Counted from the first letter of the stretch, positions 51,632 to 61,182 are shown. The stretch is DNA of 64,000 nt from Teretinema sp942493045 (GCA_942493045.1 OW818665.1:1488001-1552000); one strand, 5' to 3'. Translations and numbers: made by a program. Notes: generated from the sequence alone by a model not told the origin.

Positions 51632-53575
51632 TCAGCTGCTTCGCTTTTTGCGGCCGGTGGCCGCCGCGCGCAGATCGCGGGCGGTCTGCAGGAAGGTGGC
51701 GGCCATTTCCGGCACGCCCTGTAGCCGGTAAATATCGGCCACCCGCTCCCAGGCCCGGGGATCCTTCGGCCACTTGTCGATAACCTGACGGAACACCGTC
51801 AGGGCCGAATCCCAGTCTTTCTTACGGGCCAACAGACTGGCCTCGATCAATAGCGATTCCGCGCTGACCTTGAACAACCGGTTTGCCTCACGCATCAGGG
51901 CGCAGGCCCGTTCGCGCTCGCCCATGCGGTCCAGGCAGAACACCAGGTTGTGCAGCAGGGCCGCCTCTTCCGGTTTTTTACGGAGCATATTGCGGTACAG
52001 AATGGCAGCCTCGCGGAATTGTCCGGCCTTGCGCCGGTAAAAGGCCATCTGGCGGTCCAGCTGATCGGAAGGCTCAAAGCGGGCAAGCTGCTCGCTCTGA
52101 ACAGCGGCGGTCGCCCAGTCCTCGCGGGTGGCCAGGTATTCAATATACTCCCGACGGATCTCGCAGTTATCGTCCCAGCGCTCCAGATAGCCTGAGTAAA
52201 CCTCCATGAGATCATCGGTCATTTCCAGGGTTTCGCAGCAGACCATCAGCCCAAGCCAGGCGTCCTCGTTGTTTTCATCGAGCGAGAGCACTTTCTGGTA
52301 CCAGCCGACAGCCAGATCGCACATATCCAGCCGTAGATAGGTTCGCGCCAAAATGGCCAGCAACTCCGGAATCGCGCCGCGGCGGCGTACTTCGTCCTGA
52401 ATCGCCGGCAGTAGTTCCTCAGGCGGAACGTCCAAATGTCCTCCGGCCAGCACCCGGTACCAGGTGACCGTTTCCTTGTCGCAGCCGGCCCGGGAAGCCC
52501 GTCCGGCGGCATCGGCGAGGGCCGGCCAATCTTTGGCCGCGCAGAGCGTCATCAATATACCGTACCAGGGCGAGGGATCTTTTTTATCCAGGGCCAGGGC
52601 CCGGTTAAAATGGTTCACGGCTTTTTCGGTATTCCCGAGATTGCGCTGGGCCTCGCCCATCAAAGCATGCACCCGGGGATCGGCGCCGCGGGTTTTAATG
52701 TACATACGCGCGGCCTGAGCCGCCTTGGCCCATTCCTCGGCTTCCAGATGATTGCGGATAATGATCAGGTCGACCATTTTGTCGGAAACCTGCACGTCTT
52801 CCGGCGGACTGCCCAGCTGAGCCATCAGCTCGCGGGCTCCCTCGGCGTCGCCCATTTCCAGCATGATCGAAACGGCGTACCAGCGCAGGGTTTCGTCCTC
52901 GGGAGCGAATTCGGTGGCGGCGGCGTACTGGCTGAGAGCTTCGGGTAAGTAGCCTAGCTCGCGCAGGGCATGAGCCAGATACAGACGCGGAGCGACGCCG
53001 TCAATATCGTTATTGATGAGGAAGGTCAGCATTTGGCGGGCGTTTTCAGCGTCACCGCGCTTCAGGATACGAACGGCTTCCACAAAGAGGGAATTGAGAT
53101 AACCCTGATTCAGGCGGGGATCTTCCGGCGCGATCGCCAGACCGGCTTCAAAAACAGCGCGGGCCAGGGTGGGTTTGCGGCTTTTCAGATAAGCCATGCC
53201 CAGCAGGGTATGGGCATCAACTGAGCGTGGGTTGAACTGCAAACTGGTACGCAGGGCATGGATTCCGCGGTCAATCAGGGAATCCGAAAGACAGGAGCGG
53301 CCCAGAAAAAACCATCCGGCGGCGTCCTCGGGCATCAGACGGACATACAGGCGGGCATAACTGACCGCCCGCGTAAAATTGCCGGCGGCGTGCCAGGAGC
53401 GGGCCAGGAACTGGTATACTTCCGGGTGCCCCCCCTCCGCGCCGTTTGCGGAAGCGGCGTCCGCCGCCCCTTCGGCAACCAGTTTTTCCAGAATCGTGAT
53501 GGCTTTGTTATATTCACGCTTTTGCCCGGCCTTGATGGCCTTGGCAAATTCGCTGTCAAATCGGTCTTTTTGCAT
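51632..53575 (-). CDS. Large TPR-repeat protein
   Basis: 647 residues of tandem 34-residue helical repeats from start to end (W-F-LG, A-x-x-Y, ALxxP patterns: EVYQFLARSWHAAGNFTRAVSYARLYVRLMPED). No signal peptide. Probably a scaffold or assembly factor. TATAAT lies 11 bases before the ATG, giving a very short leader. Confidence 0.9.
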   Translation of the reverse strand: MQKDRFDSEFAKAIKAGQKREYNKAITILEKLVAEGAADAASANGAEGGHPEVYQFLARSWHAAGNFTRAVSYARLYVRLMPEDAAGWFFLGRSCLSDSLIDRGIHALRTSLQFNPRSVDAHTLLGMAYLKSRKPTLARAVFEAGLAIAPEDPRLNQGYLNSLFVEAVRILKRGDAENARQMLTFLINNDIDGVAPRLYLAHALRELGYLPEALSQYAAATEFAPEDETLRWYAVSIMLEMGDAEGARELMAQLGSPPEDVQVSDKMVDLIIIRNHLEAEEWAKAAQAARMYIKTRGADPRVHALMGEAQRNLGNTEKAVNHFNRALALDKKDPSPWYGILMTLCAAKDWPALADAAGRASRAGCDKETVTWYRVLAGGHLDVPPEELLPAIQDEVRRRGAIPELLAILARTYLRLDMCDLAVGWYQKVLSLDENNEDAWLGLMVCCETLEMTDDLMEVYSGYLERWDDNCEIRREYIEYLATREDWATAAVQSEQLARFEPSDQLDRQMAFYRRKAGQFREAAILYRNMLRKKPEEAALLHNLVFCLDRMGERERACALMREANRLFKVSAESLLIEASLLARKKDWDSALTVFRQVIDKWPKDPRAWERVADIYRLQGVPEMAATFLQTARDLRAAATGRKKRSS

Positions 53576-53619
53576 ACTTGGCGCCGATTATACCATAAAA
53601 AAGGCGGCTCGGGTTGCGG

Positions 53620-53662
53620 AAAAAAACAGCGGCCGCAGGATCAACTATCAGTTGACCTGCGG
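53620..53662 (-). terminator. Intrinsic terminator of pta
   Basis: Minus strand CCGCAGGTCAACT, loop GAT, AGTTGATCCTGCGG (one bulge), then TTTTTT. Confidence 0.85.
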
Positions 53663-53677
53663 TGCATCGGAGTGCTC

Positions 53678-54688
53678 TTAAGCCTGCCTCTTCCCGGCCT
53701 GTACCAGGGTAACGGCCGCGGTGGTAATGATATCTTCTACCGAGCAGCCGCGGGACAGATCCGAGATCGGGCGGGCAAAGCCCTGCAGGAAGGGGCCGTA
53801 AGCTTCGGCGCCGGCCAGGCGCTGCACCAGCTTGTAGCCGATATTGCCCGCGCCGAGGTCCGGGAAAACCAGCACGTTGACCTTGCCGCTGACCGGGCTG
53901 CCGGGAGCCTTTTTGGCGGTTACGGCCGGGACCAGGGCGGCGTCGGCCTGCATTTCGCCGTCAAAGATAAAGTCGACCTTGCGCTCGCTGAGCAGACGGG
54001 CGGCTTCCTGGACGCGCAGCACGTTATCGTCCTTGCCGCCGGAGCCCTTGGTGGAGAAGGACAGCAGGGCCACGGCCGGCTCCGCGCCGATAAAACCGCG
54101 GCAGCTCGCGGCGGCGGAAACCGCGATGTCGGCCAGCTGTTCGGCGGAGGGTGTCGGAATGACAGCGCAGTCCGCGAAAATCATCAAGCCCTCGCTGCCC
54201 CAGGCCTTGTTTTTCATATCCATTACAAAGCAGGAAGAGGCAGTCTTACAGCCGGCGGCGGTACCAATAACGGTCAGCCCGGCCCGCAGTACGTCTCCGG
54301 TGGTGTTTTCGGCTCCGGCGACCATGGAGTCCGCCAGGCCGCGGGCTACCATCATCGCGCCAAAGCGCAACACTCCGGCCATATCGATTCTAGCCTGTTC
54401 GGCGGTTAAACCCTTGGCTTTGCGTTTTTCGTGATAGACAATGCTGAACTGATCCAGCAGCGGCGAGGTAGCCGGGTCGATCAGGGTTATTCCGGTCAAG
54501 GAAACCCCGACTTCGGCAGCCTTGCCGTGAATCGTCGCCTCATCGCCTAATAGAGTCACTTCGGAGGCGATTTTGGCGTCCAGAATGGCGCGGGCGGCCT
54601 GAATCGTCCTTGATTCGGTACCTTCCGGAAGCACCAGACGGTTCCCCAGAGCAATGGCTTTCGTTCGCATCGATTCAACAAAATTCAT
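53678..54688 (-). CDS. pta: Phosphate acetyltransferase
   Basis: 336 residues, short Pta form. Interconverts acetyl-CoA and acetyl-phosphate for ATP formation with acetate kinase (not in the window). Signature blocks: NRLVLPEGTESRT, GAENTTGDVLRAGL, VFPDLGAGNIGYKLVQRL. GGAG precedes the ATG. Divergent from tyrA. Confidence 0.97.
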   Translation of the reverse strand: MNFVESMRTKAIALGNRLVLPEGTESRTIQAARAILDAKIASEVTLLGDEATIHGKAAEVGVSLTGITLIDPATSPLLDQFSIVYHEKRKAKGLTAEQARIDMAGVLRFGAMMVARGLADSMVAGAENTTGDVLRAGLTVIGTAAGCKTASSCFVMDMKNKAWGSEGLMIFADCAVIPTPSAEQLADIAVSAAASCRGFIGAEPAVALLSFSTKGSGGKDDNVLRVQEAARLLSERKVDFIFDGEMQADAALVPAVTAKKAPGSPVSGKVNVLVFPDLGAGNIGYKLVQRLAGAEAYGPFLQGFARPISDLSRGCSVEDIITTAAVTLVQAGKRQA

Positions 54689-54779
54689 ATTTTTTCTCCT
54701 GTATTCGGTGATTTTTTTCGCTTAATAGAATACTCCCCTGACCTCATTTGGACAAGCGTCCCGGGCGGCTAAACCGCAA

Positions 54780-54808
54780 TTGACAGCGGTGATTTTTCCC
54801 TTTATGGT
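54780..54808 (+). promoter_or_regulatory. Promoter of tyrA, leaderless layout
   Basis: TTGACA (54780-54785), 17 bases, TATGGT (54803-54808), then exactly 6 bases to the ATG. Confidence 0.75.
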
Positions 54809-54814
54809 ACAGCC

Positions 54815-55558
54815 ATGAATACAGTCGGCATCATCGGTCTGGGCCGTTTCGGCTCCTTCTGGGCAGGGGTTCTGTCCCACGCCTACCAAGTACAGGGTTT
54901 TAACCGCAGTACCCCCGTCAACCCGCCCTGCGAACTGGTTTCGCTGGAGCAAATCTGCAAATTACCGGTTATCTTCCTGTGTGTGCCGATGCGCACCGTA
55001 CCCGAGATGCTGGAACGCATCGCGCCGCTGCTGGCTCCGGGCACCCTGGTAATCGACACCTGCTCCGTGAAAGTCGAACCGGTACGCTGGATGCTGGAAA
55101 AACTGCCGGCGGAGGTTTCCATCATGGCCACCCATCCGATGTTCGGCCCGGAGTCGGCCAAGGAAGGACTGGCCGGCCTGCCGCTGATGATGCACCCGGT
55201 ACGCATGAAGCCGGGCGACTACGAAGACTGGGCGCACTGGTTCCGGTCGCTGGGCATCATGGTCGTGGAAATGACCCCCGAGGAACATGACAAACAAGCG
55301 GCCCTGAGTCAGGCCCTGACGCACATGATCGGAAAAACCTTAAATACGATGGGGATCGATGAAACTCCGATCGGCACGCTCTGGTACCGCAAACTGCTGG
55401 CCATCTGCCGCCAGGTGGCCAAGGACTCCCCGGAGCTCTTTCTGGATATGCAGACGCTTAACCCTTACGCCGCGAAGATGCGCTCTGATTTCCTGGCAGC
55501 CTGGAACGGCGTCTGCGAAGACTTGACCGAACCCTCTGATCACGGTTACATTGGTTGA
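54815..55558 (+). CDS. tyrA: Prephenate dehydrogenase
   Basis: 247 residues. NAD(P)-binding Rossmann start GIIGLGRFGSFWA, catalytic His in MATHPMFGPES, and a second conserved His in LTHMIGKTL. Converts prephenate to 4-hydroxyphenylpyruvate for tyrosine. At 247 residues it lacks the chorismate mutase and ACT extensions. No ribosome site. First gene of the run continuing to 60978; bactofilin starts 1 base after the stop. Confidence 0.9.
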   Translation: MNTVGIIGLGRFGSFWAGVLSHAYQVQGFNRSTPVNPPCELVSLEQICKLPVIFLCVPMRTVPEMLERIAPLLAPGTLVIDTCSVKVEPVRWMLEKLPAEVSIMATHPMFGPESAKEGLAGLPLMMHPVRMKPGDYEDWAHWFRSLGIMVVEMTPEEHDKQAALSQALTHMIGKTLNTMGIDETPIGTLWYRKLLAICRQVAKDSPELFLDMQTLNPYAAKMRSDFLAAWNGVCEDLTEPSDHGYIG

Positions 55559-55559
55559 T

Positions 55560-55928
55560 ATGGTAGACAGCAGAGACAACGATCTTCTTGATCTTGACGA
55601 AGAAGACTATGACACCGTTTTAGCGCCGGACATCGAGTTTACCGGAACAATCCAGTTCGCCAAGCCCTTTATGATCAAGGGGTCGATGAGTGGTAAGATA
55701 GAAGCCACCAGCGATCTGATGATCGACAATAACGCGGTGGTCAAGGCCGATATCCGGGCCGCCCGGGTGGTCATCCGCGGCAAGGTGGAAGGCAACGTTC
55801 AGGCCACCCGTATGGTGCACGTCTTTTCCTCCGGCTCGCTTACCGGCGATGTTACCGCGCCGGAAGTAGTCCTCGAAAGCGGCTGTTTCTTCAGCGGGAT
55901 ATGCACCATGAGCCGTCAGGAGCCCTGA
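55560..55928 (+). CDS. Bactofilin
   Basis: 122 residues. Beta-helix cytoskeletal protein (DUF583): TVLAPDIEFTGTIQFAKPFMIKGSMSGKIEA and VVIRGKVEGNVQATRMVHVFSSGSLTGDV show the bactofilin turn pattern. Short charged N-terminal tail (about 1-22, acidic) and C-terminal tail. Polymerises at the membrane to shape the cell or place proteins. Stop TGATG overlaps the next start. Confidence 0.93.
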   Translation: MVDSRDNDLLDLDEEDYDTVLAPDIEFTGTIQFAKPFMIKGSMSGKIEATSDLMIDNNAVVKADIRAARVVIRGKVEGNVQATRMVHVFSSGSLTGDVTAPEVVLESGCFFSGICTMSRQEP

Positions 55929-56557
55929 TGCGCAAATCAGTTTTAATCACAATCTCCTTTTGCCTGCTTTTGTGCCCGTTGCTGCCCGTTTTTTCGCAAC
56001 AGAGCCAGGACGCTTTGGAGCTTTACCGGCAGGGTAAGTACACAGAATCGATATCGGTTTGTTTGCAGGAGATCGAGCAAAATCCCAACAATATTGAAAG
56101 CCATGTAGTACTGTGCTGGGCCCTGGTGCGCGCCGCCCGTTATGAAGAAGCCGACCGCTGGGCCGAAGCCGGACGCCAGCTCTCGCGTTATGATCCCCGT
56201 CTGATCGAAATTCAGGGTGAGTCCCGCTACTTCCGAGGCCTGAACGAAGACGCCCTGCGGCTTTTTCAGGAATATATCTCCTATGCCCCGAACGGCAGCC
56301 GCATTGCCGAGGTCTATTTTTATATGGGCGAGATTTATCTGCGCCTGGCCCGCTACCGCCATGCCGATATCGCCCTGACCACCGCTTTACAGATGGAATC
56401 ACTAAATGCCCCCTGGTGGGTACGGCTGGGCTATGCCCGCGAAATGGCCAAAGAATTACGTCCGGCCCTGGACGCCTATAACCGGGCCCTGAAACTGAAT
56501 CCGAACCTGCCGGACGCGCTCCGCGGCCGGGACAGGGTCATCGCCCTGATTAACTGA
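55928..56557 (+). CDS. Periplasmic TPR protein
   Basis: 209 residues. Signal peptide MRKSVLITISFCLLLCPLLPVFSQ, then about four TPRs (ALELYRQGKYTESISVCLQEIEQNPNN; PALDAYNRALKLNPNLPDAL). Coupled to bactofilin by TGATG. Possibly an adaptor in the envelope. Confidence 0.88.
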   Translation: MRKSVLITISFCLLLCPLLPVFSQQSQDALELYRQGKYTESISVCLQEIEQNPNNIESHVVLCWALVRAARYEEADRWAEAGRQLSRYDPRLIEIQGESRYFRGLNEDALRLFQEYISYAPNGSRIAEVYFYMGEIYLRLARYRHADIALTTALQMESLNAPWWVRLGYAREMAKELRPALDAYNRALKLNPNLPDALRGRDRVIALIN

Positions 56558-56571
56558 TAAGATAAGTGAGC

Positions 56572-57963
56572 ATGCCAACCGTACATTTTGAAACCCTCGG
56601 CTGTAAACTGAACCAGATTGAAACAGAGTCCCTGGCCCGCGCCTTCAGCGAGGCCGGCTTCGGTGTGGAAAGCGCCGCCGCGGAAGAGGTGATTCTTGCT
56701 GTTGTGAACACCTGCACCGTGACCGGCAAGGCCGAACAAAAAGCCCGCCATCTGATCCGCAGCCTGCTTAAGCGGTTCCCGCAAGCCCCGGTACTGGTTA
56801 CCGGCTGTTACGCTGAACTGGAAGCGGCCCTGCTGGCCGGCATTGACGCGCGGGTTTGCGTGCTACCCGGTTCCCTGAAGGGCCAGCTGGCCGATCTCCC
56901 GGCCCAACTGGCCGCCGCCGGCGTTGCCGCCAATGACGGCGAGGTATTGAAGTTTTTAGTATCCCTGAACGCCATCCAAAACAGCGCCCGTATACCGTCT
57001 CCGCTGAATCCGCTCCAGCCACCAGCGAAAATCGATCCCTCCGACACCTTTAGACTCTCCACCGATAGCTTTCTGTACCATTCCCGCGCTTCCATCAAGA
57101 TTCAGGACGGCTGCGACAATCAATGCAGTTATTGCCGTATCCGATTAGCCCGCGGCAAAGCCGTCTCCCTGCACGACGATGAGGTTCTCAGCCGCATCCG
57201 TAAAATCGAAGCAGCCGGCTGGGCCGAAGTGGTTCTCTCCGGAGTAAATCTTTCCCAATACCGTTCGGATCGCGGAAATTTCGCCCACCTGCTGGAACGA
57301 ATCCTCAGCGAAACCGAGCATATCGCCGTACGCATCTCCAGCCTGTACCCGGAGCGTATTAACGCTGAAATTCTGCCCTTTTTAGCCGACCGGCGGATCC
57401 GGCCGCATTTTCATCTTTCAGTACAATCCGCCAGCGACCGCATCCTGCAGGCGATGCGCCGCCCTTACCGCGCCGAAACGGTCTACCGGGCCGTCGAGCA
57501 ACTGCGCTCCATCCGCGACGACCCGTTTTTAGCCTGTGATATTATCTGCGGCTTTCCCGGAGAAACCGAAGCTGATTTTGAAGAAACCCTTACCCTGTGC
57601 CGCGCCCTCGATTTCGCGGGCATCCATGCCTTTCCCTTTTCGCCGCGGCCTGGAACGGAAGCCTTTACCCTGAAACCGCGCGTACCTGAACGCATTGCCG
57701 GAGAGCGGGTCGCGGCCCTGACCGCCCTGGCCGAAGAACAGCTCGCCCGTTATAAAAAGCGCTGGATCGGGCGGACGGTGCAGGCTATTGTTGAGGAAGG
57801 ACGCGCCGCCCGCTCCCGGACACGGGCTTTGACCGAAAATTACCTGACCGTCGGTCTGGACGGGGTTTCCGCTCCGCGGGGAACGCAAATTACTGTGCGA
57901 ATCATCGATTCTGAGCAGGCAGAATTTGTTAAACCCAGTGAAAAAGGCTATACTAAAGACTGA
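56572..57963 (+). CDS. mtaB: tRNA t6A37 methylthiotransferase
   Basis: 463 residues. Radical SAM enzyme adding methylthio to t6A37. N-terminal MTTase domain with cysteines in GCKLNQIE, NTCTVT and VTGCYAE; radical SAM C-x3-C-x2-C in CDNQCSYC (about residues 182-189); C-terminal TRAM-like beta domain. About 40 residues between the domains (the SLNAIQNSARIPSPL region) are extra. Completes the modification that the Sua5 enzyme near 9 kb begins. Confidence 0.95.
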   Translation: MPTVHFETLGCKLNQIETESLARAFSEAGFGVESAAAEEVILAVVNTCTVTGKAEQKARHLIRSLLKRFPQAPVLVTGCYAELEAALLAGIDARVCVLPGSLKGQLADLPAQLAAAGVAANDGEVLKFLVSLNAIQNSARIPSPLNPLQPPAKIDPSDTFRLSTDSFLYHSRASIKIQDGCDNQCSYCRIRLARGKAVSLHDDEVLSRIRKIEAAGWAEVVLSGVNLSQYRSDRGNFAHLLERILSETEHIAVRISSLYPERINAEILPFLADRRIRPHFHLSVQSASDRILQAMRRPYRAETVYRAVEQLRSIRDDPFLACDIICGFPGETEADFEETLTLCRALDFAGIHAFPFSPRPGTEAFTLKPRVPERIAGERVAALTALAEEQLARYKKRWIGRTVQAIVEEGRAARSRTRALTENYLTVGLDGVSAPRGTQITVRIIDSEQAEFVKPSEKGYTKD

Positions 57964-57974
57964 AGGAGCCGCTT

Positions 57975-59078
57975 GTGAGACTACGACCGCTGCTATACCT
58001 TGCGTTTATGCTGCTGCTCCTGCCCCTCGGAGCGGAACAGATTGAAGTAGACAGCTTTAATCCGATCACCCCGCGCCGTTTTGGCATGGGTAACTCCAAT
58101 ATGGCCATTGTAACCGGCGCCGAGTCGCTCTGGACAAATCCGGCCGCCCTGACCGCCAAACGCACTGAATTCAACATGATTTCCTTTGGAGTAACCGGTT
58201 TGGGAGATTTTTCAAACCTTAACGACGCGCTGCCGCATCTGGGAAACATCGGGGCGATGCTTTCGATATTGGAGAGCGATATCGAGCGCACCGGTACGGG
58301 CTTCAGCATGAATCCCGGCCTCGGCTGGACAGGCAACGGTTTCGGCTTTGGTTTTTATTCCGATATAGACCTGTTCGTCAGCGGTGCGCCTTATCCCGCC
58401 GCGACTGAAGGCTACTTCGACGCGACTCTTTCGGTTATCGGCGGTTATGCCCGCAGCTTTCCGCTCACCGAAAGCCTAACCCTGGAAGCGGGGGCGACTG
58501 CCCGGCCGTCTCTGAAGTACCGAACCGAGGCGGACAGTTCACTGATTGAGCTTTACCTGTCGGACCGCCTCGCTGCCGAAAGAATTACCGAACAGCGTTT
58601 ACGCTCTCCGGCCTGGTCCGTACCGCTTGACCTGGGAGCGCGCTTGATCGTTTTACGGGATTTTACCGCCGCGCTCACCTTTCGCGATCTTTTTGCCGAA
58701 TATTATGGTGGAAGTTCCGGAAACAGCTACTTCACCCACTGGAATATGAACGCTGGAATAGGCTGGAGGCCACTGACGGGCGACTGGCGCAGGTTTATCG
58801 AGCCTTCGATAGCCATAGAATTGAATAATATCAATCGTATCGCCTTTGACGGCTACAATATCGGCGAACAACTGCATGCCGGACTGGAACTGGCTTTATT
58901 CAGGCGGACTGTCACACTGCTCGCCGGGATTAACCAGGGGCACCCCACCCTTGGAGCGAGTCTGGATCTGTTTATAATGGATATCTCGATAGCCTGGGGC
59001 GCGCTCGAGACGGTTTACGGGGATACGGGAAATACCGTCCCGGTTCTGACAGCTGAATTAGCCTTTCGTCTGGACTGA
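57975..59078 (+). CDS. FadL/PorV-like outer-membrane protein
   Basis: 367 residues from GTG 57975 (GGAG upstream). Signal peptide to LPLGAE. RRFGMGNSNMAIVTGAESLWTNPAAL is the N-terminal hatch-like signature of the OmpP1/FadL/PorV group, followed by amphipathic beta strands. Related to the product of the gene at 59815. Confidence 0.85.
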   Translation: MRLRPLLYLAFMLLLLPLGAEQIEVDSFNPITPRRFGMGNSNMAIVTGAESLWTNPAALTAKRTEFNMISFGVTGLGDFSNLNDALPHLGNIGAMLSILESDIERTGTGFSMNPGLGWTGNGFGFGFYSDIDLFVSGAPYPAATEGYFDATLSVIGGYARSFPLTESLTLEAGATARPSLKYRTEADSSLIELYLSDRLAAERITEQRLRSPAWSVPLDLGARLIVLRDFTAALTFRDLFAEYYGGSSGNSYFTHWNMNAGIGWRPLTGDWRRFIEPSIAIELNNINRIAFDGYNIGEQLHAGLELALFRRTVTLLAGINQGHPTLGASLDLFIMDISIAWGALETVYGDTGNTVPVLTAELAFRLD

Positions 59079-59101
59079 CGAAAGGGAGCAGGAGGATTTC
59101 T

Positions 59102-59818
59102 ATGAAACGAACCTATGTTTTACTGGCGCTACTGGGCCTGACAGCCCTTATCGGTACAAGTTGCCGTGATTTTTTCACGACCTCATTGGCCGAACCGCTG
59201 GCCCGTGATGATCTCGGGATCGATTCCTCGACACCGCTTTCGGACTTGCTGGCCGAAGCCAGCAATCCAGAAACAGGACTGAGCAATCCTGAAGCCGCGG
59301 CCGAGATACTCGACGCCCTCGCCGGAAAACCGGCGGACGCGCTGACCGGCCTTTCCATCGATGACAAAAACGCGGTTCTGGACCTGGCCGCCACCGCCGC
59401 GATAAATCTCCCCGACTTGGAAGAACCCTTAAACGCCTTGCTGACCGAAGGTGTTGATCAGGAACAGGCTCTGCAGGACTTAATGGCCGCGTTTGACAGC
59501 GGAGCAGACCTCGCCGCGGTCGAGTTACTGCTCGCGGATCCGGAGGTACTCGCCGAAGGCGATGTCACCAGCATCGTATTGGCGACAGTTGTCCTTATTG
59601 CCGATATCGCCACAAATGTGGATATTGCTACTCTGATGGATCAGGTGGCAGCGGATCCGTTATCGGGTTACGGAACCATCACGGACCCCGTTGTTCAGGC
59701 TCAGATTGACACTATCCGCGACGTGCTGGCCGCGATGGACACACGATCCGCGGAAGATCTGGAGGGAGCCTCTATACCGGGGGTAAATCTGCTGGACTTG
59801 CTGAGGGGAACGCCATGA
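59102..59818 (+). CDS. Lipoprotein, Ala/Leu/Asp-rich
   Basis: 238 residues. Lipobox GTSC near residue 21. The rest is strongly acidic and helical (LLAEASNPETGLSNPEAAAEILDALAGKP), with NPEA-type repeats. GGAGG precedes the ATG. It sits between two related outer-membrane proteins and overlaps the second by four bases, so it may be their partner. Confidence 0.82.
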   Translation: MKRTYVLLALLGLTALIGTSCRDFFTTSLAEPLARDDLGIDSSTPLSDLLAEASNPETGLSNPEAAAEILDALAGKPADALTGLSIDDKNAVLDLAATAAINLPDLEEPLNALLTEGVDQEQALQDLMAAFDSGADLAAVELLLADPEVLAEGDVTSIVLATVVLIADIATNVDIATLMDQVAADPLSGYGTITDPVVQAQIDTIRDVLAAMDTRSAEDLEGASIPGVNLLDLLRGTP

Positions 59819-60978
59819 TTTTTTCGACGACCAAGGTCCGTGCTGCTTTAATACTCACTTCGTTTATCCTGGCGCTCGTTTTCAGCGGATCAGCGGCGGC
59901 ACAGGAGTTTCAGGTAATCCGTCCAGAAGTGGTATCGCCCCGCCTGGAAGGAATGGGCGGAAGCTACACCGCGATGGAAGCCGGGTTCGAAACGCTGTTT
60001 ACCAATCCGGCGGCCCTGGCGCATGTCCAAAAAGAAACCTCCTACGCCCGGGTAGCGGCTATAGTATCCGGACCCTTATTCGACATCCCGGCTGTTATGG
60101 AATCAGCTGATTTTACCGCCGAAGTACTCGGTCTGGTCGCGAAATATAACGGTGTGTATCTGGGAAGCCAGTTAACCGGTCCGCTGGCCTTTGGCAAAGT
60201 AGACAAGAATTTCGGTTATGGCGTTTTTAACCGCACGCTCATGAGTATCTATGTTCCCTCCATAACTTTTGCCCAATTAGAGATGGGAGAAGAGTTTTTA
60301 TTAACCGGCGGCTATGGCGCCAGAGTCTACGGCACGGGAAAGCATGAACTCACCGCCGGGATTCAGATGAAAGGATTTTTACAGGCCCTGCTGATCGAAC
60401 AGGGGTCCGCTTTTGGGATTCTCAGCAAAGTCAAGGAGTTAAAACCGGATACCATGCCGACGGTGATGACGACCGGTTTTGGATTTGATATCGGTTTTAT
60501 GTATACCTTGGATAAACAATTAAATGTCGGCCTGGTATGCCATGATATCTACACTCCCGTTTTCTGGACTGGATATTTGAATTCAACCGATTTCCTGGCT
60601 GGAAATGCCGTAACGGACTCCGAATATACCACGATAGAACCCGATCTTTCCGTAGGGGTACTGTGGAAACCGCGCTTTCCAGAACACTGGTCAACTATCA
60701 CCGGCCTCAGTGTGATGCTCGATTACCGAAATATGCTAATGCCCTTACGCACAATCCATCGCAATCCGGTACTGAACATCGCCGCCGGAGCGGAAGTAGA
60801 ATTAATTGATACGGTATCCCTGCGTTTTGGCATCCGGGACGCCTACCCTTCCGCCGGCCTGGGATTAAATATGCGGATTTTTAAGCTGGATATCGCCATG
60901 TACGGCACAGAATTGGGCTTGGAACCAGGTTCACGCCCCCTGCTGAACATGGCCCTGGGTCTCGGATTCGAGTATTAA
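59815..60978 (+). CDS. FadL/PorV-like outer-membrane protein
   Basis: 387 residues. Signal peptide to GSAAAQ; LEGMGGSYTAMEAGFETLFTNPAAL parallels the other protein at the same point, so the two are paralogues. The barrel part ends LGLGFEY, with the aromatic C-terminal residue common in outer-membrane proteins. The last gene of the run that begins at tyrA; no clear terminator follows. Confidence 0.85.
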   Translation: MIFSTTKVRAALILTSFILALVFSGSAAAQEFQVIRPEVVSPRLEGMGGSYTAMEAGFETLFTNPAALAHVQKETSYARVAAIVSGPLFDIPAVMESADFTAEVLGLVAKYNGVYLGSQLTGPLAFGKVDKNFGYGVFNRTLMSIYVPSITFAQLEMGEEFLLTGGYGARVYGTGKHELTAGIQMKGFLQALLIEQGSAFGILSKVKELKPDTMPTVMTTGFGFDIGFMYTLDKQLNVGLVCHDIYTPVFWTGYLNSTDFLAGNAVTDSEYTTIEPDLSVGVLWKPRFPEHWSTITGLSVMLDYRNMLMPLRTIHRNPVLNIAAGAEVELIDTVSLRFGIRDAYPSAGLGLNMRIFKLDIAMYGTELGLEPGSRPLLNMALGLGFEY

Positions 60979-61012
60979 CCAGACAGAAACCGGCATCAAA
61001 ACGCAAAACTGA

Positions 61013-61041
61013 TTGACACAGCGCCCGTTTTTCGGTACTCT
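61013..61041 (+). promoter_or_regulatory. tRNA-Lys promoter
   Basis: TTGACA (61013-61018), 17 bases, TACTCT (61036-61041), about 24 bases before the tRNA. Confidence 0.85.
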
Positions 61042-61064
61042 GTTCCCACGTCACTCGACGTTCC

Positions 61065-61137
61065 GGGCCACTAGCTCAGTAGGTAGAGCAACGCCCTTTT
61101 AAGGCGTGGGTCGATGGTTCGAATCCATCGTGGCTCA
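61065..61137 (+). tRNA. tRNA-Lys (anticodon UUU)
   Basis: 73 bases. Acceptor GGGCCAC pairs with GTGGCTC, D arm AGCTCAGTAGGTAGAGC, anticodon stem ACGCC/GGCGT with loop CTTTTAA (TTT), T arm GATGG-TTCGAAT-CCATC, discriminator A. The 3' CCA is not encoded. Four partial copies of its 3' end follow. Confidence 0.98.
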
Positions 61138-61148
61138 GTTAAATCAAT

Positions 61149-61182
61149 AAAAAAGCGGAATCAGCAATGGTTCCGCTTTTTG
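61149..61182 (+). terminator. Terminator after tRNA-Lys (copy 1 of 4)
   Basis: AGCGGAA, loop TCAGCAATGG, TTCCGCT, T run. Confidence 0.9.

Noticed and set aside
53258..54409. 383-residue plus-strand frame across pta and the TPR gene
   Set aside because: It spans the 3' end of pta and the 5' end of the TPR gene on the other strand, including a terminator.
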